DNA of 23,832 bases from Streptosporangiaceae bacterium. Its GTDB lineage: Bacteria > Actinomycetota > Actinomycetes > Streptosporangiales > Streptosporangiaceae. The position numbers were made by a program, and so were the translations under genes. This document shows, piece by piece, positions 15,070 to 22,639 of this stretch (positions within the stretch are counted from its first letter, which is position 1; each line of letters begins with the position of its first letter). Under the pieces are notes generated by a model. That model was not told the origin of the DNA. It saw only the letters and a list, made by a program, of their open reading frames with translations, and ran no database searches. The DNA is taken from positions 1-23,832 of the forward strand of contig JASHTQ010000317.1 in assembly GCA_030040475.1 (NCBI GenBank), written 5' to 3'.

Positions 15070-16706
15070 GCGATGTCCCCGGACAGCAGCGGAGTGACGC
15101 AGGTATGGCAGACGCCGGTGCGGCAGCTCCAGCGGGTGGGGACGTCGCAGGCGTCGGCGAGGTCGAGCACGCTGCGCCAGTCATCGCCGAACGGCGTCGT
15201 GATGCCGCTGCGGGCGAACGTGACGAGCGGCCCGCTGGCTGGCGGCTTAGCCGGTCCCGGCGGCTGGTGCGGCGGCCTGCTTGCCTTGTCGGCGATCCCG
15301 GGGGTGACCGACGGCAGTGACCCGAACAGCTCGGTGCGGATCGCCGCAGGCCCGAGGCCGATCGCGATCAGGGCATCGCGCATGTCGGCCATGAACGACG
15401 TCGGCCCGCAGACGTAGGCGCTCGCGGTTGGCGGCACTGCCAGCCCGGCCAGCGCATCCTTGGTCAGCCGCCCGGCCGCGGCGTGGGCGGCGCGGCGCTC
15501 GGCGGGAGTGGCGGCACTATAGAACACGTGCTCGGAGGCATGCGGCAATGCCGCCAGCAAGGCGTGCGCCTCGGCCGCGAAGGGATGCTCGCCGGGTCCG
15601 CGCGCCCCGTACAGCCACCAGATGGCCCGCTGGCTGTGGTCCGCCGCGAGCTGGTGCAGCATGGAAAGGACGGGCGTGACGCCAATGCCGGCGGAGATGA
15701 GCAGGACCGGGGCGGTGCTCTCGTCCAGGACGAAGTCCCCCCTGGGCGCGGCGACGTCCAGGATCGCTCCCGGCTGCAGTTTGCGGTCCAGGTAGCTGCT
15801 CGCGACGCCGTTGGGCTCCTGCTTAACGCTGATCCGGTAGGTGCCGGCGGCCGGCGCCAAGGACAGCGAGTAGCTGCGGACCGGAGGCGGCTGCCCGGCG
15901 TCGCCGATCCGCAGCGTGACGTACTGGCCGGCCTGGGCCGCCGGCAGCGCAGCGCCGTCGGCGGCGGAGAGGTAGATCGAGGACACCCGCTCGGTTTCCC
16001 TGACGACCTGGGTGACGCGCAGCTTGCGGAAGCCGGGCCAGGCCGGCCCGGTGCCGTCATCTTCGGCCGGGGACAGCAGGTCGCGGAACGAGCCCTGCCA
16101 GCCCGGGCTGAGGGCGGGGATCTGCAGGGCGACGCGCAGCTTGCCCTCGTCGCGGCCGGGCAGGTAGAGCAGCGCGTCGGTGTCGGCCACGCTCAGCGCA
16201 TGCGGGCCTGTCCTGGTCTTGACGATCTGATCACCGGCCTGGATGTGTCCCTCGGTGATCACGCGCATGTAGAACCCGGGCCGGTGATGACTGACAAGCA
16301 GCGCGGGCAGCTCGGGCTCGCCGAGCCGCATGCCGACCCGGTAGCAGGTGACGCGTGGCTGGGTAACCTCGAACTCCGCCTCGCCGATGCGGTACCTGTC
16401 GCCGATGCAGACCTCGTCATCGGGCAGGCCGTCGACGGTCAGGTTCTCACCGAACTGCCCGTAGGACAGGTCGTCGCGCCCGAAGTGCCGCCGCCAATGT
16501 TCGTAGGACTGGACCTGGTAGACGAGCACGGCCCGCTGCTCGCCGCCGTGGCCCTGCGTGTCCCCCTGCCCGTCGCCCTCGATGTCAAGACGGCGCACCA
16601 TCTGCGGCCCCGCAACGGGCTCCTTCCAGATACCCGTGTAAACGGTCTTGCCGTGCCAAGGCACGTCCTTGGGCATCCCGACGTTGACCGACAGCAGCAC
16701 CGGCAT
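14979..16706 (-). CDS. MOSC - ferredoxin reductase - 2Fe-2S fusion oxidoreductase
   Basis: The single 575-residue chain has three modules. Residues about 20-170 form a YiiM-type MOSC domain (YGQFGENLTVDGLPDDEV, then PRVTCYRVGMRLGEPE with C121). Residues about 230-460 form an FNR-like reductase with the FAD motif RSYSLS, the NAD(P)H site LISAGIGVTPVLSML and the late YVCGPTSFM. The C-terminal plant-type ferredoxin has C528, C533, C536 (CRTGVCHTC) and C563 or C564. This is a self-contained NAD(P)H-flavin-FeS-molybdenum-cofactor chain, likely reducing N-hydroxylated or other N-O substrates, as known for mARC/YiiM relatives. The ATG at 16706 fits the family start MPVLLSVNVGMPK; the ribosome binding site is weak. 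Its 3' end overlaps the LAL gene by 91 bases, convergently. Confidence 0.92.
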   Translation of the reverse strand: MPVLLSVNVGMPKDVPWHGKTVYTGIWKEPVAGPQMVRRLDIEGDGQGDTQGHGGEQRAVLVYQVQSYEHWRRHFGRDDLSYGQFGENLTVDGLPDDEVCIGDRYRIGEAEFEVTQPRVTCYRVGMRLGEPELPALLVSHHRPGFYMRVITEGHIQAGDQIVKTRTGPHALSVADTDALLYLPGRDEGKLRVALQIPALSPGWQGSFRDLLSPAEDDGTGPAWPGFRKLRVTQVVRETERVSSIYLSAADGAALPAAQAGQYVTLRIGDAGQPPPVRSYSLSLAPAAGTYRISVKQEPNGVASSYLDRKLQPGAILDVAAPRGDFVLDESTAPVLLISAGIGVTPVLSMLHQLAADHSQRAIWWLYGARGPGEHPFAAEAHALLAALPHASEHVFYSAATPAERRAAHAAAGRLTKDALAGLAVPPTASAYVCGPTSFMADMRDALIAIGLGPAAIRTELFGSLPSVTPGIADKASRPPHQPPGPAKPPASGPLVTFARSGITTPFGDDWRSVLDLADACDVPTRWSCRTGVCHTCVTPLLSGDIAYAPDPLELPADGQVLICCARPATDIVLDM

Positions 16707-16829
16707 GTTGTCAGCGTCCCGCGCGGCTCCGGCCTGTCGCACCCGGGAGAATCCCTGGCGCGGCCGGCACCCGTAGCGGCGACAATGAGCAGGACATGAC
16801 CACCGGTATGAGTCCGAGGTGAACAGGCA

Positions 16830-17225
16830 ATGGATCGTGACACTTATACCCGGGCCCGGATAGGGGAGCACTGGAAGGCCTCCGAGAGCGGGGACGGCGA
16901 CGCCGAGCACGCGATCTACGCCGCGGACGCGATCCTGGATTACCCCCAGTCCGGTGAGCGCTTCCGCGGGCGGTCAACGATCCAGGCACAACGCGGCGGG
17001 AACCCGGCCGAACGCCACTTCACCATCCTCCGGATCCGGGGTGGCGGCGATCTGTGGATCAGCGAGTGCATCATCACCTACGACGGCGCTCCCACCTACA
17101 GCGTGAGCATCATGGAATTCACCGATGGCCAGGTAACCCACGAGACCCAGTACTTCGCCGACCCCTTCCCTGCGCCCGCCTCGCGGGCACCGCTGGCCGA
17201 GCGCATCCCCGACGGCGAACGGTGA
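16830..17225 (+). CDS. SnoaL-like / NTF2-fold protein
   Basis: The 131-residue protein looks like a cone-shaped SnoaL/NTF2 domain: an N-terminal helix (RARIGEHWKASESGDGD), HAIYAADAILDYPQSGERFR in the pocket region, and strands ISECIITYDGAPTYSVSIME and ETQYFADPF. Such domains are polyketide cyclases, isomerases or ligand-binding proteins of unknown role; this one most resembles the ketosteroid-isomerase-like hypotheticals. GAGGTG precedes the ATG by about nine bases. It is divergent from the MOSC fusion across 123 bases. Its last codons run into the possible transposase relic on the other strand. Confidence 0.85.
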   Translation: MDRDTYTRARIGEHWKASESGDGDAEHAIYAADAILDYPQSGERFRGRSTIQAQRGGNPAERHFTILRIRGGGDLWISECIITYDGAPTYSVSIMEFTDGQVTHETQYFADPFPAPASRAPLAERIPDGER

Positions 17226-17345
17226 ATCCGACGATGCGGAGTGTGCCCAGGCCAGCTTCCCCGCGACCTCCGCATCCCGCTCAGCAGGCAGCTCCCGCAG
17301 CCGGGCGTTCACCGCACGCAGCTCCGCAGCGGCATCACCGGGCGC
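17218..17345 (-). pseudogene. Possible IS66-type transposase N-terminal scrap
   Basis: The minus strand reads AAELRAVNARLRELPAERDA and soon after SSDSPF. The first resembles the coiled N-terminus and the second the NSSKPPSSDSPF motif of IS66 TnpC proteins, with the expected residues between them mostly missing. It has no start and no catalytic domain. Coiled-coil-like GC-rich antisense reading could mimic this, so confidence is low. Confidence 0.25.
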
Positions 17346-17460
17346 ATCAGGCACAGTGGCACTGCACCACAGCCAGCTCATCCCGCCAAATAGCCACACG
17401 CCAACCACCGCCAGACCCTGGCCAGCCGCGCGCGGTCCCCGGTTAAAGATCGCGGACAGG

Positions 17461-17475
17461 TGCCAGCCGCTGGCA
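17461..17475. promoter_or_regulatory. Hairpin abutting the GNAT start
   Basis: TGCCAG-CCG-CTGGCA is a perfect six-base inverted repeat ending two bases before the ATG at 17478. It could hide the start codon in RNA or be an operator half-site pair. No Shine-Dalgarno sequence is evident. Confidence 0.35.
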
Positions 17476-17477
17476 CG

Positions 17478-17960
17478 ATGAATCACATGCACGCTGTCCG
17501 CCGCTTCCAGGCCGGGGACGCTCCCGCCGCCGCAGCGATCATCCGCGGCCTTCCTGACTACTTCACCGACGATGTTCCCGCCAAGGCCGCGCGCGACGCC
17601 GCCAGCCACCAGGCATGGGTCATCACCGACTCCGGAACGGTCGCGGGATTCGCCGTAGCGGCCAGGAAATCACCCGGCGGCGCGGAAATCCTGTGGATCG
17701 CCGTCGACGCCGCCCGGCGCGGCCGCGGCCACGGAACCACGCTGCTCAGCCACATCCTGGACCACCTGGCAGCCGCCGGGATCAGCGTCGTGGAGGCCAA
17801 GACCCTGGACCGCTCGTCCGGCTACCGCCCCTACGAGGCGACCCGGGCCTTCTGGGAGCGCAACGGCTTCATCCACATCGACACGATCGACCCGCTGCCC
17901 GGCTGGCAGCCCGGCAACCCGGCGGCAATTTACGCAGCCGCCCTCCGCCCAACCCGATGA
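17478..17960 (+). CDS. GNAT-family N-acetyltransferase
   Basis: The 160-residue protein is a complete GNAT fold. It has an N-terminal beta-alpha unit (HAVRRFQAGDAPAAAAIIRG), the central strand ILWIAVDAARRGRGHGTTLL with the acetyl-CoA pyrophosphate loop RRGRGHG, and the C-terminal signature YEATRAFWERNGFIHIDTID. It transfers an acetyl group to an amine that cannot be predicted here. The start is uncertain: the ATG at 17478 lacks a ribosome binding site, and an in-frame GTG at 17460 is possible. The gene is not in an operon. Confidence 0.9.
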   Translation: MNHMHAVRRFQAGDAPAAAAIIRGLPDYFTDDVPAKAARDAASHQAWVITDSGTVAGFAVAARKSPGGAEILWIAVDAARRGRGHGTTLLSHILDHLAAAGISVVEAKTLDRSSGYRPYEATRAFWERNGFIHIDTIDPLPGWQPGNPAAIYAAALRPTR

Positions 17961-17963
17961 CAA

Positions 17964-18518
17964 GCACGCCAGCCATCATCACTTACGGAGACCTATCTAG
18001 TCACGGCCAGGGAAGCCTGAGGTCAAAGGCAAGCATCGGCCGCCTGTTCATCATGATGCGGACGTCGCACACCGATGCTTCCGGGAAGACCCGATCTGTC
18101 ACCGCTGCCGGATTTTGCTAGGTCTTCCTAGAGGTCTCCAGCACGGCGCGCCTGGTAGTGCCTAGAAGTGGCCGCGATCAATTGTGAATTCACCGCTGGT
18201 GCCGTATCAAGCAACGGTTGCCCCGCCGAGCGCCGCGGCAACCGTCCGCGTGATTCCCTTCGCCGCCCTGATCCGAACCTGTTTTCATCATCGTGGGTCT
18301 TTGCTGCCCTTATAGGGGAGGTTTTGACCCACGATCCTGCTGGTGGCGGATGGCAGGGGCGGGTGAGGCGGGTGAGAATGCGGCGGTGGCGGCAGGTGCG
18401 ATCCGCGGGGAGAACGGGGAGCCTTCGGGTACCCCATCTACACGGATCCGTGCGTGAAGCTCTGTCAGTGCCGCTGGCAGCCGGGCTAGGTTAGCTGCAC
18501 CGGCGGCAGCGGTGATGT
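17964..18518. other. Non-coding, palindrome-rich region
   Basis: No credible gene. The region holds AAGCATCGG/CCGATGCTT (18031-18039, 18072-18080), CTAGG-TCTT-CCTAG (18118-18131), CGGTTGCC/GGCAACCG (18215-18222, 18237-18244), ATCGTGGGTC/GACCCACGAT (18290-18299, 18326-18335), a UUCG-loop hairpin (18416-18435) and the palindrome CACGGATCCGTG (18441-18452). The open frame 18168-18494 on the plus strand lacks protein character. Confidence 0.6.
18290..18335. repeat. Ten-base inverted repeat, possible small mobile-element remnant
   Basis: ATCGTGGGTC and GACCCACGAT are perfect inverted repeats around 26 bases that include CCCTTATAGGGG. The right arm occurs again identically at 3475-3484 beside the decarboxylase gene. 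Terminal inverted repeats of a deleted insertion sequence or MITE are one explanation. Confidence 0.4.
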
Positions 18519-18767
18519 CTACGTCGACAGTCGGGGTAGGGCTTCCGAATCGGTGGCGTCGAAGGCTGCCGTTCGCGACGCGCCGACTTCGGCGGCGGCG
18601 TGCTCCAGACGCCCGCGATCGCGTCCGACCAGCACGACTTCGGCACCCTCGGCGGGTGCCATCGGCGCCGTTTCAAGCCCGATGCCCGGGCTTCCGCCGA
18701 TCACGACGACGGTCTGCCCGAGCAGTGCGGGTCCGCGCCCGGCGGTCTCGGTCGTTGCGGTGGTCAT
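18519..18767 (-). pseudogene. Short-chain dehydrogenase/reductase N-terminus, truncated
   Basis: The ATG at 18767 has a strong AGGAGGA site. The first 70 codons are the Rossmann start of an SDR: QTVVVIGGSPGIGLET with the NAD(P) glycine motif, then EGAEVVLVGRDRGRLEHAA and AAFDATDSEAL. The frame stops after 82 residues where about 240 are usual. The catalytic Ser-Tyr-Lys is absent and no continuation is readable downstream. The usual helix (ETARRARAEG) reads ETAPMAPAEG, suggesting free drift. It is divergent from the L33/L31 operon, so it may still sit under the Zur-like box. Confidence 0.75.
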
Positions 18768-18817
18768 CGTTCCTCCTAGGCGTGCGGCGCAGGGTCCGCG
18801 CCGGGCGCAATCGTCGG

Positions 18818-18832
18818 GAATGATTTTCATTC
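18818..18832. promoter_or_regulatory. Zur-like operator
   Basis: GAATGATTTTCATTC has perfect six-base arms around three T residues and resembles the AT-rich Fur/Zur boxes of actinobacteria (core TGAAAATCATT on the other strand). It lies just upstream of a -10-like GATAGT (18836-18841) serving the L33 gene. The genes behind it are classic Zur targets, which supports zinc control; iron-responsive Fur is the alternative. Confidence 0.7.
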
Positions 18833-18851
18833 TCAGATAGTTGTAAGGGGC

Positions 18852-19016
18852 ATGAGCCGCAGCACACTTCGCCCCGTCATCAAGCTCAGGTCGACCGCTG
18901 GGACTGGCTACACGTACGTGACCAGCAAGAGTCGCAGAAACGATCCGGATCGCCTCGTTATCCGCAAGTACGACCCGGTGATCGGCCGCCACGTCGAGTT
19001 CCGAGAGGAGCGGTAA
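18852..19016 (+). CDS. rpmG: 50S ribosomal protein L33, cysteine-free (zinc-independent) paralogue
   Basis: The 54-residue protein shows the L33 signature: [20 protein letters not shown], then [19 protein letters not shown]. It lacks the two CxxC pairs of the zinc-binding form, so it is the C-minus paralogue made when zinc is short, releasing the metal held by the normal protein. The predicted transcript starts about four bases before the ATG, making it nearly leaderless. It lies two bases upstream of the L31 gene and behind the Zur-like box. It is too short to be noticed in length-filtered gene lists. Confidence 0.95.
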   Translation: MSRSTLRPVIKLRSTAGTGYTYVTSKSRRNDPDRLVIRKYDPVIGRHVEFREER

Positions 19017-19018
19017 CC

Positions 19019-19276
19019 ATGAAGCAGGCAATCCACCCGGACTACCATCCGGTCGTCTTCCGCGACCGCGCCGCGAACTTCGCCTTCCTTACCAGGTCGA
19101 CCGCGACCAGCGAGCGCACCATCGGGTGGGAAGACGGCAATACCTACCCCGTCATTGTTTTTTTTATTGATACGGCGACCACCGAGATCTACACCGGGCA
19201 GTCGCGCGTCCTCGACACGGCCGGCCGGGTAGAGCAGTTCCGGCGCCGGTACGGCAGCAAGGCCAAGGACGCCTGA
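19019..19276 (+). CDS. rpmE2: 50S ribosomal protein L31 type B (zinc-independent paralogue)
   Basis: The 85-residue protein has type B L31 landmarks: [44 protein letters not shown] and the C-terminal [20 protein letters not shown]. It has no zinc-binding cysteines, as expected of the zinc-starvation paralogue. Residues 47-57 ([11 protein letters not shown]) are foreign: the DNA 19158-19194 is a T-run plus the Illumina P5 adapter with one mismatch. The family normally reads something like DVEISSASHPF there, the same length, so frame and size survive. The true gene is probably intact and the printed sequence wrong at this spot. GAGGAG inside the end of the L33 gene serves as ribosome binding site. 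Confidence 0.93.
   Translation: MKQAIHPDYHPVVFRDRAANFAFLTRSTATSERTIGWEDGNTYPVIVFFIDTATTEIYTGQSRVLDTAGRVEQFRRRYGSKAKDA
19158..19194 (+). other. Illumina flow-cell/P5 adapter sequence (artefact)
   Basis: Eight T residues (19158-19165) are followed by 29 bases (19166-19194) that match the P5 adapter at 28 positions; the only mismatch is at 19167 (T for A). The exact block includes GATACGGCGACC and ACCGAGATCTACAC. The T-run recalls the T spacer of the grafted flow-cell oligonucleotide. It lies within the L31 gene. Confidence 0.95.
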
Positions 19277-19314
19277 CAACCCCAGGTAGCCTTCGCGTCC
19301 AACGGCGCACCATT

Positions 19315-19350
19315 AAGACCAGGCGTCTTCAGGCGCCTGGTCTTTCTTGT
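19315..19350 (+). terminator. Strong intrinsic terminator after the L33/L31 operon
   Basis: AAGACCAGGCG and CGCCTGGTCTT form a perfect 11-base stem around an eight-base loop, followed by TCTTGT. It lies about 40 bases after the L31 stop, between convergent genes, so it may also end transcripts of the ABC permease. Confidence 0.9.
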
Positions 19351-19391
19351 CTCGGGGCCGGTGGGCCCAGGGCCGGGCTGGCCCGCCGCGG

Positions 19392-21923
19392 TCAGTCCAG
19401 GGGCTGCCTGGAGATTACGGCGGGTTCGCGGCCGGCCAGCAGCCAGCCGGCGGCGGCGGCGGTCAGCGGCAGGCCGAGCAGCAGGATCAGCACGTCGGTC
19501 GGCGGCACGTCGCCGAACATGACGGACAGGCTGCTGCGGGCCCAGGCAAGCGCGGCGAGCACCGCGCCGGCCATGCCGAGGACGGCGCCGAGCAGGCCGA
19601 GCGCGGCGGCGGTCGCGGCGGTGATCATCCGGCGGGTCGCGGCGCTGGCGCCAGTCGCGGTGAGCGTGCGCAGGTCCTGCGCGGCCTCGCTGCGGATCAG
19701 GCCGACCGACATGGCCAGCACGCCGAGTGCGATCACGATGCCGAGCGCGGTGGCGCCGTCGGAGATCTCGCCTGGGCCGACCGAGCCCGTCTCGGTCTCG
19801 ACCGTCGCCCCGTAGGCGAGGGCGAATTGCCGCGCGGCGTCGACCTGCGCGGCGGTCAGCGGGGCGGGTGCCTGGATCAGCCAGCCGTCCAGTTGAGCCT
19901 GCAGCCGGTACGTGGTCACCGCGTGCTGCGTGATCACCGTGTTCGGCGCGGAGGTGCCGCCGGGCAGGCTGCCGAACGTCTGCATCCTGGGGTCGGCCAG
20001 GCAGCCGACGCTCAGCGTGCAGGCCGGCAGCACGGCGTCTTTCTGCGTGAAGCCGCCGGGCTGTTGCTGGACGCCAAAGTTTCCCCAGGTCAGCTCCATG
20101 TGCGGCAGGCCGGCCAGGCCCGGTCGCATGGTGAGGACGTCGGTGCCGGCGGCGATCTGGCCGGCCCTGATCCCGTACGTGGCGAGCAGTTGCTGGGTGG
20201 CCACGTACACGGTGCCGGTGAAGTCCTTGTGGACCTGCGCACCGGCCTGGTGCAGGGTGGCGCCGGCGGATTCCAGTGGCACCGCGGACCGCGCGTGCAG
20301 GCTGGCGGCGAGACCGCCGACGTGCCTGGTCACCTCGGCGAGCTGGGCGGTGGTCAGCGGCGTCGCGGTCGGGCCGTTTCCCACCGGCTGCGCGTAGACG
20401 ATCACCTGGCTGCTTGACAGGTTGGGGCCGGTCCAGGCGAGCACGTTCTCGAACTGGACGCTGGCGACGACGCAGATCGCCGTGGCCAGGAACACGGCGA
20501 ACGTGGCCGCCGCCAGCGCGGCACCGGACCTGGCCCGGTAGCGGACCAGGTCGCGCAGCGCGATCCGGATCGCGACAGGCAGCCGGGAGCCGGCGCTCAG
20601 CACGCCGACGGCCGGCGGGGCGAGCAGGACGATGCCGATGACCACGGCGACCAGGCCCCCCACCAGGTGCAGCGCGGGGCTGCCCCGGTTGCCGCCGCTG
20701 GCGCCGGCCAGGCCGCCGGCGGTCGCCAGGCAGGCGACGCCGACCGCGAACACGAGGACGCCGGGCAGGACGCTGCGGTGTACCGCCTTCGGCGGCGCGG
20801 CGCGGCCGGACAGCGCGGCCAGCACCGGCACCGCGGCCATCGCCTTGGCCGGGCGGCGGGAGGCCAGCGCCGACGTCGCGATCGCGAGCACGGCCCCGAC
20901 GGCGAACGCCCACCACGGCAGGTTCGCCGCGTCGACCACGTGGCCGGTGGCCTGCTGCAGCGTCGGCACGTAGGCGAACCAGGCGGCGAAGCCCGCCGCC
21001 GCCCCGGCAAGCGCGCCGGCCACGCCGGCGGTCAAGCCGTTGGCGACCATCACCAGCCGGAGGTCGCGTTCGGTCGCGCCGATCGCGCCGAGCATGCCGA
21101 GGGCGCGGAGCCTGCGCTGGGCCAGCACGGAGAAGCCGGCCACCGACACAAGGCCGATGAACACCAGGCCGACGGCCTCCACGACCAGGACGACCGTCGC
21201 CGGGGAGAACTTGCTCGCGCTGCTGCCGATGGGGAAGGACACGCTTGCGGCCGGGACACCGGGCAGCGTTCCGTTTCCGCCGGCGATCACCTGCCGCGCC
21301 GCGGCCGGACCGAGCAGCAGGATCACCTGGCCGGGGCGCGCGACCTGGCCAGGGGCGACCAGGGCGAACTCGTCCGCCAGGTTGCTCGGGTTCTGCACGA
21401 TGCCGGTCACCCGCCAGCTGGTGCCGGCGGCCTGCCAGGTGCCGCCGACGTGCGCGCCGTACAAGCTGGCAACCTTACTGGTCAGCGCGACCTGGCCGGG
21501 GCCGGCCGGGTAGCCGCCGCTGACCAGGCTGAGCAGCGGGGCGTTGTAGTGCCCGTGCGGGTTCTGCGCGCGTAGCTGAACGGGCTGGGCGGTGCCGGTC
21601 GAGATGTCCCGGTTCTCGATGAGATCTGCCGGGCCGTAGCGGCTCTGGATGGTGGCGACGTCTGCGGCCAGGTGCGGGTCGGTGCCGGGCAGCGTGACCT
21701 GCGCGGCAGCGGTGCCGAGCGTGGCGTAGTTCGGGTTGGGGAGCTGGGCGTTCACCACCACGCTTGCGCCCCAGATCGTCCCGGCGACCGCCACGGTAAG
21801 CAGGCCGAGCACGAGCAGCTGCTGGCGCCATTCGCGGCGGAACAGGCGCCAGCCCCAGCGGAATACCGCTCGCCTGGCGGCGAGGCCGCCGTTTCTCGGG
21901 CGGGGGCGGCTGCGGGCGGTCAT
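19392..21923 (-). CDS. FtsX/MacB-type ABC transporter permease
   Basis: The 843-residue permease has two FtsX-like modules. An N-terminal helix after a basic leader (LLVLGLLTVAVAGTIWGASV) is followed by an extracytoplasmic domain, then helices beginning VVLVVEAVGLVFIGLVSVAG with the cytoplasmic FSVLAQRRLRALGMLGAIGA that contacts the ATPase. A second large extracellular domain precedes a matching last set (ALGIVIALGVLAMSVGLIRS, then RTLTATGASAATRR). Such transporters export lipids, peptides or antibiotics or remodel the envelope. The ATG at 21923 overlaps the ATPase stop as ATGA, so the pair is coupled. The extended frame to 22073 is rejected because it lies within the ATPase gene. Confidence 0.93.
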   Translation of the reverse strand: MTARSRPRPRNGGLAARRAVFRWGWRLFRREWRQQLLVLGLLTVAVAGTIWGASVVVNAQLPNPNYATLGTAAAQVTLPGTDPHLAADVATIQSRYGPADLIENRDISTGTAQPVQLRAQNPHGHYNAPLLSLVSGGYPAGPGQVALTSKVASLYGAHVGGTWQAAGTSWRVTGIVQNPSNLADEFALVAPGQVARPGQVILLLGPAAARQVIAGGNGTLPGVPAASVSFPIGSSASKFSPATVVLVVEAVGLVFIGLVSVAGFSVLAQRRLRALGMLGAIGATERDLRLVMVANGLTAGVAGALAGAAAGFAAWFAYVPTLQQATGHVVDAANLPWWAFAVGAVLAIATSALASRRPAKAMAAVPVLAALSGRAAPPKAVHRSVLPGVLVFAVGVACLATAGGLAGASGGNRGSPALHLVGGLVAVVIGIVLLAPPAVGVLSAGSRLPVAIRIALRDLVRYRARSGAALAAATFAVFLATAICVVASVQFENVLAWTGPNLSSSQVIVYAQPVGNGPTATPLTTAQLAEVTRHVGGLAASLHARSAVPLESAGATLHQAGAQVHKDFTGTVYVATQQLLATYGIRAGQIAAGTDVLTMRPGLAGLPHMELTWGNFGVQQQPGGFTQKDAVLPACTLSVGCLADPRMQTFGSLPGGTSAPNTVITQHAVTTYRLQAQLDGWLIQAPAPLTAAQVDAARQFALAYGATVETETGSVGPGEISDGATALGIVIALGVLAMSVGLIRSEAAQDLRTLTATGASAATRRMITAATAAALGLLGAVLGMAGAVLAALAWARSSLSVMFGDVPPTDVLILLLGLPLTAAAAGWLLAGREPAVISRQPLD

Positions 21924-22639
21924 CGGTCCTGGCCCAGCGACGGCTGCGGACCCGCTGCTGGCACCGTCGTCTCGTCGGCGATGCGGCCATCCCTGATGCG
22001 GACCACCCGATCCGCCCACGAGGCGAGCTGCGCGTCGTGCGTGACCACCACGGCGGCGATCCCCCGCTTGCACGCGGCCTGGATCATGCGGATGACCGCC
22101 TCGGCGTTCGCCGAGTCCAGCGCGCCGGACGGCTCGTCGGCAAGCAGCAGGTGCCGGTCGCCGACCACGGCACGGGCGATCGCGACCCGCTGCCGCTCGC
22201 CGCCGGACAGCTGGCCTGGATAACTCGACGCGCGATCGGCCAGGCCCAGCTCGGTGAGCACGCGCAGCCCGGCTTCCCGGGCCCTCCGCGCCCTGGTGCC
22301 GTCGAGTTCCAGCGGCAACGCGACGTTCTCCGCGGCGGTCAGGCCCGGGAGCAGGTTGAAGTCCTGGAACACGTAGCCGATCGACCGGCGGCGCAGCCGC
22401 GCCTTGTCGTTGCGGGACATCGCTTTCAGGTCCTGGCCGGCGACGAGGACCTGCCCGCTTGTCGGGTCCTCCAGGCTGCCGGCGATGGCCAGCAGCGTCG
22501 ACTTGCCTGACCCGCTCGGCCCCATCACCGCCACCATCGCCCCCGGGGCGACTTCCAGGCTGACGCCGCGCAGCGCGTGCACCTCGGCGGCGCCCCGGCC
22601 GTACGCCTTGGACACCTGACGCAGTTCCAGCATGCTCAT
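21920..22639 (-). CDS. ABC transporter ATP-binding protein (LolD/MacB type)
   Basis: The 239-residue ATPase has the complete motif set: Walker A GPSGSGKST (40-48), Q-loop Q92 (YVFQDFNLLPG), signature LSGGERQR (144-151), Walker B LLLADE (164-169), D-loop SGALD and switch H201 (VVTHD). It belongs to the LolD/MacB group that pairs with FtsX-like permeases, here the gene overlapping its stop. Two in-frame ATGs (22639 and 22633) are possible starts, and neither has a ribosome binding site. It is divergent from the kinase at 22807, a usual layout for kinase-controlled export or resistance pairs. Confidence 0.95.
   Translation of the reverse strand: MSMLELRQVSKAYGRGAAEVHALRGVSLEVAPGAMVAVMGPSGSGKSTLLAIAGSLEDPTSGQVLVAGQDLKAMSRNDKARLRRRSIGYVFQDFNLLPGLTAAENVALPLELDGTRARRAREAGLRVLTELGLADRASSYPGQLSGGERQRVAIARAVVGDRHLLLADEPSGALDSANAEAVIRMIQAACKRGIAAVVVTHDAQLASWADRVVRIRDGRIADETTVPAAGPQPSLGQDR

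Noticed and set aside
16785..16822. Two tiny overlapping upstream reading frames before the SnoaL-like gene
   Set aside because: Four and eight codons long, no ribosome binding sites and no sign of conservation; expected by chance.
16974..17609. Minus-strand gene of 211 codons
   Set aside because: It is mostly antisense to the SnoaL and GNAT genes. Only the short middle portion has any transposase resemblance.
18290..18335. Intrinsic terminator
   Set aside because: The arms are 26 bases apart and no T-tract follows, and the nearest gene ends more than 300 bases away.
18168..18494. Plus-strand open frame of 108 codons in the non-coding region
   Set aside because: It has no ribosome binding site or domain, atypical composition, and crosses several hairpins.
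19157..19191. Novel hydrophobic insertion [11 protein letters not shown] in L31
   Set aside because: The DNA is a T-run plus P5 adapter, so it is not a biological variant.
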